NCBI GenBank assembly: GCA_038251625.1
Contig: JBBSBE010000094.1
Span: forward strand, 1 to 15,706
Direction: 5' to 3'
Origin: JBBQXK01 sp038251625
GTDB lineage: Bacteria > Pseudomonadota > Alphaproteobacteria > Rhodobacterales > Rhodobacteraceae
DNA: 15,706 nucleotides
Shown: one piece after another, positions 7,637 to 15,595 of the stretch
Layout of the letters: each line of letters opens with the position of its first letter
Numbering within the stretch: the stretch's first letter is position 1
The notes under the pieces: model-generated
What the model saw: only the letters and a program-made list of their open reading frames with translations
Databases searched by the model: none
Told to the model about the DNA's origin: nothing
Translations under genes and position numbers: made by a program

Positions 7637-7680
7637 TCCACCCGATGCACGGGACGAGGGAGACAAGCGCATCGGGTGGA
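7637..7680 (-). repeat. Perfect 12-bp inverted repeat downstream of arcC
   Basis: TCCACCCGATGC (7637-7648) and GCATCGGGTGGA (7669-7680) are perfect complements with a 20-base loop. The structure sits in the gap between the arcC stop (7749) and the SDR start. It may be the 3' end structure of the arginine deiminase transcript or a dyad operator for the SDR gene. No T-run is present on the minus strand side. Confidence 0.5.
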
Positions 7681-7748
7681 ACGGGTCGTTTCCCGGCGGC
7701 GGCATCGGGGAAGACATCCGCTGCAGGGTGGTGTCTGACACTGGGCTG

Positions 7749-8747
7749 TCACGCAGGCCCTTGCACTGCTTCAGGTTGGTGTTTCGACAGGCGGGCAGAA
7801 CTCTTTTTGCCTGGCAGACGGTTCTCGGACGCCAATGGTTCCATGCGCACTTGCGTGCCAGCAGCCCCTTCGACGATCCTGCGCGCGTCCTGCAACCGGC
7901 CGATCCCGGCCATCGTGCCACCGGCGCGCACGAAATCACAGGCAGCGGTGATTTTCGGGCCCATCGAACCCGTGGCAAACGTCATTGCGTCCAGCGCATC
8001 CGGCGTGATGCTGCCGATTGTCGACTGATCCCGCCCGCCCCAATCGCGGAACACCGCCTCGACATCGGTCAGCATCAAAAGCACGTCAGCGTCCAAAGCC
8101 TGCGCCAGCAAGGCCGAGGTGCGGTCCTTGTCGATCACCGCCTCGACGCCCTCCATATTGCCGTCTGCACCACGCACCACCGGAATGCCGCCACCGCCCG
8201 CGCAGATCACGCAGACCCCCGCCTCGACCAGCAGGCGGATCGGCCGGATGCCGAGAATTGCCACCGGAAGCGGCGATGGCACTACACGGCGCAGCCCGCC
8301 ATTGGATTCCTCGACCATCGACCAGCGGTGTTCTGCGCGGATCTGCTTGCCTTCTTCCGCAGTATAGACCGGGCCAATGGGTTTCGTGGGCTGGTCAAAG
8401 GCGGGATCGCGCCGGTCCACCTCCACCCGCGTCAGCAGCGTGGCGCAATCGGTGCCCTTGGGCAGCGCATTCATCAGTTCCTGCTCGATCAGATAGCCGA
8501 TCATGCCTTCCGTCTCGGCTCCGAGAATATCCAGAGGCCACGGGTTTTCCGGGGCAAAGCTCGCAGCCTGCAACGCCATCAGCCCCACTTGCGGGCCGTT
8601 GCCATGCGCCACGATGATCTGATGATCGAGAGCAAGATCGGCCAGTGCCACAGCGGCGATGCGCACGTTGGTGTGCTGTGCCTCGGCCGTCATCGGCTCG
8701 CCGCGTTTCAGAAGGGCATTGCCGCCCAAGGCCACAACGATGCGCAT
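7749..8747 (-). CDS. arcC: Carbamate kinase
   Basis: This cytoplasmic enzyme converts carbamoyl phosphate plus ADP into ATP, CO2 and NH3, the ATP-yielding last step of the arginine deiminase pathway. It has 332 residues. Family motifs are VVALGGNALL at the N-terminus, VAHGNGPQVG, CAGGGGIPVV, VIDKDRTSALLA, LTDVEAVFRDWG and the phosphate-binding GSMGPKITAA. I chose the ATG whose first base is 8747, sharing one base with the arcB stop (TGATG); a GTG one codon earlier is possible. Carbamate kinases usually have about 300-315 residues and end soon after a GTxV motif. Here GTQVRMEPL is followed by about 30 polar and basic residues (including RLPGKKSSARLSKHQ), an unexplained extension that could be a frameshifted tail. 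It is the distal gene of the arc series. Confidence 0.95.
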   Translation of the reverse strand: MRIVVALGGNALLKRGEPMTAEAQHTNVRIAAVALADLALDHQIIVAHGNGPQVGLMALQAASFAPENPWPLDILGAETEGMIGYLIEQELMNALPKGTDCATLLTRVEVDRRDPAFDQPTKPIGPVYTAEEGKQIRAEHRWSMVEESNGGLRRVVPSPLPVAILGIRPIRLLVEAGVCVICAGGGGIPVVRGADGNMEGVEAVIDKDRTSALLAQALDADVLLMLTDVEAVFRDWGGRDQSTIGSITPDALDAMTFATGSMGPKITAACDFVRAGGTMAGIGRLQDARRIVEGAAGTQVRMEPLASENRLPGKKSSARLSKHQPEAVQGPA

Positions 8748-9751
8748 CACGCGGCACCTATCGTGGCGACGAGCACCGCCTTGATCGAATGCAGCCGGTT
8801 CTCCGCCTGATCGAAAACAACTGATGCGGGGGATTCGAACACCTCGTCCGTCACCTCCATGCAGTCGATGCCATAGGTCTGAAATATCTTTTCACCGGTC
8901 TTGGTGTCGCGGTTGTGGAAGGCGGGCAGGCAATGCAGGAATTTGGTGTGCGGGTTGCCGGTCAGGTCCATGACCTTCTGCGTGACGGTGTAGGGCGAAA
9001 GCAGAGCAATCCGCTCGGCCCAGACCTCTTCCGGCTCGCCCATCGACACCCAGACGTCGGTATAGATGAAATCACAGCCCTCCATCCCCTCGGCCAGCTT
9101 TTCGGTCTGGGTGATGCGGGCGCCGCTGGTTTCCGCCAGCTTGCGGCATTGATCCACCAGTGCTGCGTCGGGCCACAGGCTTTGCGGGCCGCAGAGCCGG
9201 ATATCCATCCCGATCAAGGCAGCGCCCACCATCAGGGAGGTTCCCATGTTGCTGCCGGTATCGCCAACGAAACAGAACGCGATGTCCGACAGATGCTTGT
9301 GGGTGTATTCGCGCATGGTCATCAGATCGGCCAGGATCTGTGTCGGATGAAATTCGTCCGTCAGTCCGTTGTAGACCGGCACCCCGGCGAACTGGGCCAG
9401 AATTTCTGCATCGGCCTGACCAAAGCCTCGATATTCGATTGCATCGTAGAACCGCCCCAGGACGCGGGCGGTGTCCTTCATGGTCTCCTTGGTGCCGATA
9501 TGGCTGCCCGAAGGGCCAAGATAGGTGACATGCGCGCCCTGATCGAAGGCTGCGACCTCAAAGGCGCTGCGGGTGCGGGTGCTGTCCTTTTCAAAGATCA
9601 GGGCGATGTTCTTGCCCTTCAACAGTTGCTTTTCGGTGCCCGTCGCTTTGGCTTCTTTCAGGCTGGCCCCAAGGCGGAGCAGAAAGCGTAACTCGTCGGG
9701 CGAAAAGTCGAGCAATTTCAGAAAACTGCGACCGTGCAGGTTTTGCGGCAT
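8747..9751 (-). CDS. arcB: Catabolic ornithine carbamoyltransferase
   Basis: The enzyme splits citrulline with phosphate into ornithine and carbamoyl phosphate, feeding carbamate kinase. Its 334 residues show the carbamoyl-phosphate site STRTR at 57-61, the FHPTQ motif at 134-138, the ornithine-side DVWVSMGE at 232-239 and HCLPAFH at 273-279. The length of about 334 and the GTEKQLLKGKNIALIFEK start region fit the catabolic (ArcB) and anabolic (ArgF) branches alike; the catabolic role is assigned from its place between arcA and arcC. AAGGA lies seven bases before the ATG. It follows arcA by 24 bases and meets arcC in a one-base overlap, so the three are surely one transcript. Catabolic members are often allosteric dodecamers, which cannot be judged from sequence alone. 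Confidence 0.96.
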   Translation of the reverse strand: MPQNLHGRSFLKLLDFSPDELRFLLRLGASLKEAKATGTEKQLLKGKNIALIFEKDSTRTRSAFEVAAFDQGAHVTYLGPSGSHIGTKETMKDTARVLGRFYDAIEYRGFGQADAEILAQFAGVPVYNGLTDEFHPTQILADLMTMREYTHKHLSDIAFCFVGDTGSNMGTSLMVGAALIGMDIRLCGPQSLWPDAALVDQCRKLAETSGARITQTEKLAEGMEGCDFIYTDVWVSMGEPEEVWAERIALLSPYTVTQKVMDLTGNPHTKFLHCLPAFHNRDTKTGEKIFQTYGIDCMEVTDEVFESPASVVFDQAENRLHSIKAVLVATIGAA

Positions 9752-9775
9752 GGGTTCGTCCTTTCAAAGGGCGCG

Positions 9776-10999
9776 TCAGAGCGCGTCGCGGATCAGCGGG
9801 CAGGACATGCAATGCGACCCACCGCGCCCGCGCCCCAGTTCGGCGCCGGAAATGGTGATGACCTCGACCCCCGCCTTGCGCAGGAGCGTGTTGGAATGTT
9901 CGTTGCGTTCGTAGCCGACCACGACGCCGGGGCTGATGCACAGCAGATTGTTGGCGTCATCCCATTGTTCGCGCTGGCTTTCGTAAGCATCGCCGCCTGT
10001 CGGCACGGTGCGCAGTTTCCTGATGCCAAGCGCTCCGGCCACCACCTCCAGGAAGGGGGCGGCATCGGTGGTAACTGTGACCCCACCCTTGTCGCTGGGC
10101 CGCAAAGAGTAGGTCTGAATCGCGTCGGCAACCTCGGCAAAGACCGTCACCAGATCGCGGTCGCAAAAGGTGAAGACGGTATCGAGGTGCATCGACGAAC
10201 GGGCGCGCGGAAACTGGCAGGCGATCACCCGTTCCGCCCCGCCACCCGCGAACAGAGCGCGCGCCACCTGGCCCACCGCCTGCGGCGTAGTCCGTTCACC
10301 CATGCCGATCAGGACGGTTGCATTGCCGATGGGCATCACATCGCCGCCTTCCAGCGTGGCCAGTCCGTGATCCACCATCGGATCGCCGAACCAGATCGGG
10401 AAACCGGCATCCTTGAAATCGGGGTGAAACTTGTAAATTGCGGCAAGGTTGAGCGTTTCCAGCCGTCTTGCAGGCCAGAACATCGGGTTCAACGTCACAC
10501 CGCCGTAGATCCAGCACGACGAGTCACGGGTGAAGATCGTGTTGGGCATCGGGGGCAGCAGAAAATCCTCGCTCCGCAGCATCGGGGCCACGACACCCGC
10601 CATGGGAATGGGCAGTTCGGCCCGGCTCATTCCCCCGATCAGAATATGGGTCAGCGCATTGGCGGGCATATCCATCAGGCAGGCATGCAGATCGAGAGCC
10701 AGACCCACGCCCGCCGAATTATCGTTGATCCGGGCGTCAAGCAGCCAACGACGGGCCTTGGGGTTGGAGACAACCACCTCCAGCATCTCGCGCAGCAGCA
10801 CCACATCGACGCCGCGTTCGCGAAGCACATCGACGAAAGCCATGTGGTCGATGCGGGCCTGCTTGACCCAGAGCACATCGTCAAAAAGCAAGCTTTCCGC
10901 GTTTGCTGGGGTCAGCCGCGCCATTTCCGATCCGGGTCGGTGAACCATGACGCGGCGCAACACGCCCGCCTCGGAATGAACGCCATAAGTGAGGGTCAT
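9776..10999 (-). CDS. arcA: Arginine deiminase
   Basis: This 407-residue cytoplasmic enzyme hydrolyses arginine to citrulline and NH3, the first step of the pathway. All active-site residues known from the Pseudomonas enzyme can be placed: Asp159 in FTRDSS, Glu217 in LEGGD, His271 and Asp273 in HLDTVFTF, and the nucleophile Cys397 in GGSHCMSCP near the C-terminus. The start is an ATG overlapping the stop of the transporter gene (ATGA, 10996-10999), with GGAGG eight bases before it inside the transporter gene, so translation is probably coupled. arcB follows 24 bases downstream. Ammonia released here also buffers acid, a common second role. No ArgR or Anr/FNR site is visible nearby. Confidence 0.97.
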   Translation of the reverse strand: MTLTYGVHSEAGVLRRVMVHRPGSEMARLTPANAESLLFDDVLWVKQARIDHMAFVDVLRERGVDVVLLREMLEVVVSNPKARRWLLDARINDNSAGVGLALDLHACLMDMPANALTHILIGGMSRAELPIPMAGVVAPMLRSEDFLLPPMPNTIFTRDSSCWIYGGVTLNPMFWPARRLETLNLAAIYKFHPDFKDAGFPIWFGDPMVDHGLATLEGGDVMPIGNATVLIGMGERTTPQAVGQVARALFAGGGAERVIACQFPRARSSMHLDTVFTFCDRDLVTVFAEVADAIQTYSLRPSDKGGVTVTTDAAPFLEVVAGALGIRKLRTVPTGGDAYESQREQWDDANNLLCISPGVVVGYERNEHSNTLLRKAGVEVITISGAELGRGRGGSHCMSCPLIRDAL

Positions 11000-12441
11000 G
11001 TGGGGCTGCCTCCAAGCGCGGTGGCCAGGGCAAGCGCTGCCATGACGATAAAGGTCAGAATCACGAGGAGCGGCCAGACAAAGCGCAGCCAGCGTTCATA
11101 GGGCACCCGGCCAATGGCGAGCCCCCCCATCACAACCGCCGATGTTGGGGTGATCAGGTTGACCATGCCGCTGGCGGTGGCAAAGGCGGTCACGACCAGT
11201 TCACGCTTCACGCCAGCGAAATCTGCGACCGGGGCAAGGATCGGCATTGACAGCACGGCCAGCCCCGAGGTGGAGGGCACAAAGAACGACAGTCCAACCT
11301 CGATCCAGTAGATCACCAGGATGAAGGCGGTCCGGGACAAACCCGCCACGCTGGTTTCAGCCGCGTGCAGGATGGTGTCGGTGATATGGCCTGCGTCCAT
11401 GATCACCACGATCCCGCGTGCCAACCCGATGATCAGCGCCACCCCCAGCAGATCCCGCGCGCCGTTGACAAAGCTCTCGACCAGCTTGCCCTCGCCCAGC
11501 CGGGCAACGATGCCGATGGTGATGGCGGCGGCGAGGAACAGGCCGCTCATCTCGGCCATCCACCAGCCGCCAATGGAAACACCCCAGATCATCACGCCAA
11601 AGGTCAGCGCGAACAGGATCAGAACGATCTTGTGCAACCCGGTAAAGTCCGCCGCATCGGCAGGCGTCTCGGTCAGAAAATGCGCTTCATTTTCTTTCTT
11701 CTTGTCGTAGACGAGCGATTTTGTCGGGTCCGCCCGCACGCGTGCCGCATACCGCATCACGAAAGCCACCGTGACTACCCAGCACACCGCCAGGATGATC
11801 AGCCGCAGCACCAACCCATCTGCGAAGGTCACACCCGCCGCATCCGACGCAATGACGGTCGAAAAGGCGTTGATCGTCGATCCCAGAACGCCGACCCCGG
11901 CCCCCAGCAGGATTACTGCCACCGCCGTCAGCGCATCGTATTTGGCGGCGATCATCACCGGGATCAGCAAAACGTAAAACGCCAGCGTCTCCTCGGCCAT
12001 GCCATACGTCGTACCGCCGGCGGCAAACAGCGCCATCAGGAAGGGGATCATCCAGTTCTCGCGCCCCTTGAGGCGGATCATCGCCCGTGCGATCCCCGAA
12101 TCGATGGCCCCGGTGGCCGTGACCACCCCGATGAAACCGCCAATGATCAGTACGAACAGCGATACGTCGATCGCGCGGGCGACATTTTCGACGGGATCGT
12201 AGAAGCCCGCGATGGGGGCGAGGATGACGTCAAAGAAGCCCTGTGGATCAGCCTTTGTCGGCGCATAACTGCCCGCCACGGGCACATCCTTGCCAAGGGC
12301 TTCCGAGGCCACGCGCTCATACTGTCCTGCGGGGATGATCCAGGTCAGGGCAGCGACCAGGATGATCAGCGCAAACAGGATGGTGAAGGCGGACGGAAAG
12401 CGGAACCCCGGTTTCTTGCCCGGTCCTTCGGTGGATGACAT
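10996..12441 (-). CDS. arcD: YfcC/ArcD-like membrane transporter (probable arginine/ornithine exchanger)
   Basis: This inner-membrane protein of about 481 residues belongs to the YfcC/C4-dicarboxylate-carrier-like family (PF03606) rather than the APC family of classical Pseudomonas ArcD. It has about a dozen hydrophobic segments. Recognisable family stretches are TWIIPAGQYER near the N-terminus, FIGVVTATGAIDSGI, AAGGTTYGMAEETLAFY, LGSTINAFSTVIAS, SFFVPSTSGLAVLSMPILAP and the MVNLITPTSAVVMGGLAI region with LPYERW-like VPYERWLRF. Arginine/ornithine exchange is inferred from its position at the head of arcABC; the ion coupling is unknown. I prefer the ATG at 12441 (AGGGAG before it) to the ATG at 12459, which lacks a ribosome site. 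It lies about 100 bases after the gamma-subunit gene on the same strand, with no terminator seen between them. Confidence 0.85.
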   Translation of the reverse strand: MSSTEGPGKKPGFRFPSAFTILFALIILVAALTWIIPAGQYERVASEALGKDVPVAGSYAPTKADPQGFFDVILAPIAGFYDPVENVARAIDVSLFVLIIGGFIGVVTATGAIDSGIARAMIRLKGRENWMIPFLMALFAAGGTTYGMAEETLAFYVLLIPVMIAAKYDALTAVAVILLGAGVGVLGSTINAFSTVIASDAAGVTFADGLVLRLIILAVCWVVTVAFVMRYAARVRADPTKSLVYDKKKENEAHFLTETPADAADFTGLHKIVLILFALTFGVMIWGVSIGGWWMAEMSGLFLAAAITIGIVARLGEGKLVESFVNGARDLLGVALIIGLARGIVVIMDAGHITDTILHAAETSVAGLSRTAFILVIYWIEVGLSFFVPSTSGLAVLSMPILAPVADFAGVKRELVVTAFATASGMVNLITPTSAVVMGGLAIGRVPYERWLRFVWPLLVILTFIVMAALALATALGGSPT

Positions 12442-12539
12442 CAGTTTGCTCCCTGACATATTTCGCCGAGGTCAAACTAGCCGGGTTCGGACGGCGGCGT
12501 GCTTACACAGATCAGGGGGAATGGAGACGAAATGAACCT
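12442..12539 (-). promoter_or_regulatory. Spacer between N-ATPase and arc genes
   Basis: These 98 bases are the only gap long enough for a promoter dedicated to the arc genes. I see no terminator hairpin with a T-run after the gamma-subunit gene and no convincing TTGAT-N4-ATCAA (FNR/Anr) site; TTGACCTCGGCGAA matches only a half-site. The AGGGAG before the transporter ATG at 12441 is the clear functional element. Read-through from the ATPase operon is therefore possible. Confidence 0.35.
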
Positions 12540-13349
12540 CTATTGTCCCGCCATAGCTCCTGCCGCGATTTCGATGATCTCGGCGGTGATCGCTTCTTGC
12601 CGCACCCTGCGTGCCAGGGCTTCCAGAACGCCCAATTCGACCTCGATCTGGCGGGACGCAGCAGACATGGCGGCCATCCGCGCCTCGTTTTCGGCGACAA
12701 AGGCATGGAGGGCGGCGCGGGTCAGCATTGCGTGGAGTTGATCAAACCCGAGGGCTGCGGCAAGGTCACCAGCGGGCAGATTGGTGAGGGGGGCGGCCTG
12801 CCTAACCGCGCCTGTCGTGGGCGGCAGCGGAAACAGCACGCTGCGATCTACTGCCGACTGGCCCCGGTCCCATATTGTGTGGACCACCGACATCGCGCGC
12901 AGATCGCCGCCTGCGAACACCGCTCCCAGCACTTGGTCCGCGAACTTCGGCAGGCTGGCAGAGCGGGACGGCATCGCCGCCGACCAGATTGGTTTGAGCC
13001 CGCGTGCTGCGGCAATTGCCGCCCCTCGGGTGCCGATCAGGAACAGGTCGGTCTCTGCGGGGATCGCGCCAGCGGCGGCCAACACGCGCTCCGAGAACCC
13101 GCCAACGAACCCCTGCTCCGCGCAGAACACCACAAGCGCCGGACGCGCCGTCAGGTCGGCTTTTCCCGACGTCACACCCGCCAAGCCCTGCGACAATGCC
13201 TCACCAAGAACAGCGGCATAGCCTTCGACTGCCGCGATCTGGGTGCGCGCGGTGCGCGCGCGGGCACCGGCGATCCCGGTCATCGCGCGCACGACGCTGC
13301 CCAGTTGGCGGACGCCGTCGATCCGGGCAGAGAGGTCGATGTCAGACAT
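12540..13349 (-). CDS. atpG: N-ATPase gamma subunit
   Basis: This is the rotor-shaft subunit of an F-type ATPase, 269 residues, slightly short for a gamma subunit as is usual in N-ATPases. The N-terminal helix SARIDGVRQLGSVVRAMTGI corresponds to the conserved IxxVxxxxKITKAMxxV helix. The C-terminal helix has HAFVAENEARMAAMSAAS, matching the family SExxARMxAMxxA motif, and ends in RRVRQEAITAEIIEIAAGA. CAEQGFVGGF stands for the usual SDRGLCGGxN block, here strongly diverged. I chose the ATG at 13349, overlapping the alpha-subunit stop by eight bases; an earlier in-frame ATG at 13391 would overlap alpha much more and lengthen the protein with unrelated residues. It is the last gene of the E-F-A-G series. 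Confidence 0.93.
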   Translation of the reverse strand: MSDIDLSARIDGVRQLGSVVRAMTGIAGARARTARTQIAAVEGYAAVLGEALSQGLAGVTSGKADLTARPALVVFCAEQGFVGGFSERVLAAAGAIPAETDLFLIGTRGAAIAAARGLKPIWSAAMPSRSASLPKFADQVLGAVFAGGDLRAMSVVHTIWDRGQSAVDRSVLFPLPPTTGAVRQAAPLTNLPAGDLAAALGFDQLHAMLTRAALHAFVAENEARMAAMSAASRQIEVELGVLEALARRVRQEAITAEIIEIAAGAMAGQ

Positions 13350-14856
13350 CGGGGACGACCAGCGACGCGGCCAGCTTGTGCAGCGCGGCAATCAGCGCCA
13401 CCCTCTCCGCCTCGCCCAGTTCACCTGTTGTCTGCACCTTGCGCAACACCTCGGCGGCTCCTGTCTGGAGGGTCTCAGTAAGATGATCACGGAATTTGGT
13501 GACTTGGTCGGACGCCAGTGCATCCAGCAACCCCTCCTGCACCGCCAGTACAAGGGCGACCTCTTCGCCCAGCCGCATGGGCGCATGCTGGTTCTGACGC
13601 AGCACTGCGCGCAGCCTTGCCCCACGCGTCATTTGCGCCTGCACCCGCGGCTCGATGGCGCCACCGAAGCGGGTGAAGACTTCCATCTCCAGAAACTGCG
13701 CATAGTCCAGCCGCAGGGAATTCGCGGCATCCCGCAGGGCGGGAGCCTGCGTCTTGCCACCGACCCGGCTGACGGACACGCCTACATCCACGGCGGGTTT
13801 CTGACCCTCCTGGAACAGCCGCGCGTCCAGCACGATCTGCCCGTCGGTGATCGAGATGAGGTTGGTCGGGATATAGGCGGAAAGGTTCCCCGCCTCGGTC
13901 TGGGCAATCGGCAGGGCGGTCAGTGAGCCGCCGCCCCTGGCCTGCGACAGCTTGGCCGCGCGTTCCAAGAGGCGGGCATGGACATAGAACACATCGCCCG
14001 GATAGGCCTCGCGCCCCGGCGATTGCCGGGTCAGCAGCGCGATCTCACGGTGGGTGGCGGCGTGTTTGGTCAGGTCGTCGATCACGATCAGGGCATGCTG
14101 GCCTTTGTCGCGGAAATGCTCGGCCATGGTCATGCCGGCAAAGGGCGCGATCCATTGCAAGCCGGGCGGAGTAGCGGGTCCAGCCACCACCACGATGCAT
14201 CGGTCAAAGGCGGCATGGGTCTGCAGCGCATCGACCGCGCGACGCACGGCGGATGTCTTCTGCCCCACCGCAACATAGATGCAGATCATGTCGGTATCGC
14301 ATTGCGCGATGATCGTATCGATGGCCAGCGTCGTCTTACCCGTGGCCGGGTCGCCAATGATCAACTCGCGCTGACCCCGCCCCAGGGCGAACAGTGTATC
14401 GACCACCAACACCCCGGTCTGCACCGGGTTGATCACCAGATCGCGCTCGATGATGCCGGGGGCCTCACGTTCTATGGGTAGGGTTGCCTCGGCCAAGACC
14501 GACCCCTTGCGATCCAGCGGGCGCCCCAGCGGATCGACGATCCGGCCCAGCAGACCCTGCCCCACCGGCACACGCACCACATCACCGGTGCCGTGGACGG
14601 CGTCACCCGCTTGCAGGGCGCGGGAGGCATCCAGCAGCACACAGCCGATCCGGTCGGGTTCAAGCACCTGCGCGAAGCCGAAAGCACCTGCTTGAAAGCG
14701 CAGCAATTCGTCCAGTCGCACATGGGGAAGGCCCGAAATCATCGCCACGCCGTTGGCAATCTCCTCGACCCGGCCCCGGTGTTCGGCAACCGGACCAAGT
14801 GCGGTGGACTTCACGCGCGCGGCGGCGTCCTTGAGCCAGAGGGCATCATGCGGCAT
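13342..14856 (-). CDS. atpA: N-ATPase alpha subunit
   Basis: This is the non-catalytic nucleotide-binding subunit of the F1 head, 504 residues. Visible features are the beta-barrel domain with RVEEIANGVAMISGL, the GQGLLGRIVDPLGRPLD block, the P-loop GDPATGKT at about 168-175, YVAVGQK, ALIVIDDLTKHA, the SPGREAYPGDVFYVHARLLERAAKL block and GVSVSRVGGKTQ holding the arginine expected to reach the catalytic site. The usual alpha P-loop is GDRQTGKT, so GDPATGKT is a variant. The ATG at 14856 gives an MPHDALWLKD start and an 11-base overlap with the b gene. A longer in-frame start at 14952 would add residues that are merely antisense-frame reading of the b gene. The C-terminal helical domain ends with LVVPDV. 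Confidence 0.95.
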   Translation of the reverse strand: MPHDALWLKDAAARVKSTALGPVAEHRGRVEEIANGVAMISGLPHVRLDELLRFQAGAFGFAQVLEPDRIGCVLLDASRALQAGDAVHGTGDVVRVPVGQGLLGRIVDPLGRPLDRKGSVLAEATLPIEREAPGIIERDLVINPVQTGVLVVDTLFALGRGQRELIIGDPATGKTTLAIDTIIAQCDTDMICIYVAVGQKTSAVRRAVDALQTHAAFDRCIVVVAGPATPPGLQWIAPFAGMTMAEHFRDKGQHALIVIDDLTKHAATHREIALLTRQSPGREAYPGDVFYVHARLLERAAKLSQARGGGSLTALPIAQTEAGNLSAYIPTNLISITDGQIVLDARLFQEGQKPAVDVGVSVSRVGGKTQAPALRDAANSLRLDYAQFLEMEVFTRFGGAIEPRVQAQMTRGARLRAVLRQNQHAPMRLGEEVALVLAVQEGLLDALASDQVTKFRDHLTETLQTGAAEVLRKVQTTGELGEAERVALIAALHKLAASLVVPDV

Positions 14857-15595
14857 CGGACAGATCGCCCTTTTCGCCAAGAGCTGCGGCAATCCGCGCC
14901 AGATCGGCCCGCCAGGAATTGCGCAAGCTGAAATGCGGAGAATGAAGTTCATGCCCCGCGATCAGCGCAGGATCGGTGCGAAAGGTAAGGGCGGCGGGCG
15001 CACCAAGGGCATTTTCTATGGCTTTGGCGATGCGGGCCTGCGCCTTTCTGTTCTGATCGGAGGCACTGACGACCTCCAGTTCCACACTCGCCAGCGCGGT
15101 TCGCTCCGCGTCGGTCAGTGCCCCAAGGCCCTGCACCAGCCAGCCCAGAAACGCCGCATCCGTCGCAGGGCCGTCAAGCCGCGCCATAAGCTGACCGGCG
15201 ATGGTCAGCGCGAGGCCTTGTGCCTCATCCATCGCGTTCGCCTTCAAGGTTTCGGCCGCGCGGACCCGCGCGGCCTTGGCTGTGTCGTGCAGGGTTTCCA
15301 CTTCAGCGCGCGCCTCGGCCAGAAGGGTATCGCGGGCGGCCTCGGAGTCCGTGCGGGCCTTGGCCAGCATCGCGTCACGCTCGGCGGCCAGCCCCGCTTG
15401 GGTGGCCGCGATTTCGGCCAGTGCAGCCTCGGCCTCGGCCCGCTTGGCCCCGGCCTCATCCAGCAGCGTCGCAGCAGCGGCCTGACGCTCGGTGATCACG
15501 GCTGCCACCGGCTTCCAGAAGAACCGGTGAAGCAGCCAGACCAGGACGAGGACATTGACCGCCTGAAAGCCAAGGGTCCAGAAATCAAAGGTCAT
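14846..15595 (-). CDS. atpF: N-ATPase b subunit with long C-terminal stalk region
   Basis: This peripheral-stalk subunit has 249 residues, longer than the roughly 155-165 of a standard bacterial b. The N-terminal membrane helix is FQAVNVLVLVWLLHRFFWKP (about residues 10-29). A long alanine, glutamate and arginine-rich coiled coil follows from about 34 to 125 (ITERQAAAATLLDEAG onwards). The C-terminal part after about 130 (FLGWLVQGLGALTDAERTAL, later ALTFRTDPALIAGHEL) looks like the delta-type domain that binds F1, with the final helix containing WRADLARIAAAL. N-ATPase operons lack a separate delta gene, and this region is thought to replace it. Its ATG overlaps the c-subunit stop in ATGA (15592-15595). 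Confidence 0.9.
   Translation of the reverse strand: MTFDFWTLGFQAVNVLVLVWLLHRFFWKPVAAVITERQAAAATLLDEAGAKRAEAEAALAEIAATQAGLAAERDAMLAKARTDSEAARDTLLAEARAEVETLHDTAKAARVRAAETLKANAMDEAQGLALTIAGQLMARLDGPATDAAFLGWLVQGLGALTDAERTALASVELEVVSASDQNRKAQARIAKAIENALGAPAALTFRTDPALIAGHELHSPHFSLRNSWRADLARIAAALGEKGDLSDAA

Noticed and set aside
7464..8810. Long + strand open frame opposite arcC and the SDR start
   Set aside because: Same antisense effect; arcC has every family motif on the other strand.
9734..12438. Long + strand open frames opposite arcA and the arcD-like gene
   Set aside because: They mirror well-supported genes and have His/Gln/Arg-rich compositions typical of antisense reading.
12460..12475. 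Possible FNR half-site before the transporter gene
   Set aside because: Only TTGAC matches; the second half (GCGAA) does not fit.
12736..12752. TTGATCAA as an FNR/Anr site
   Set aside because: It lacks the four-base spacer of the consensus and lies inside the gamma-subunit coding sequence.
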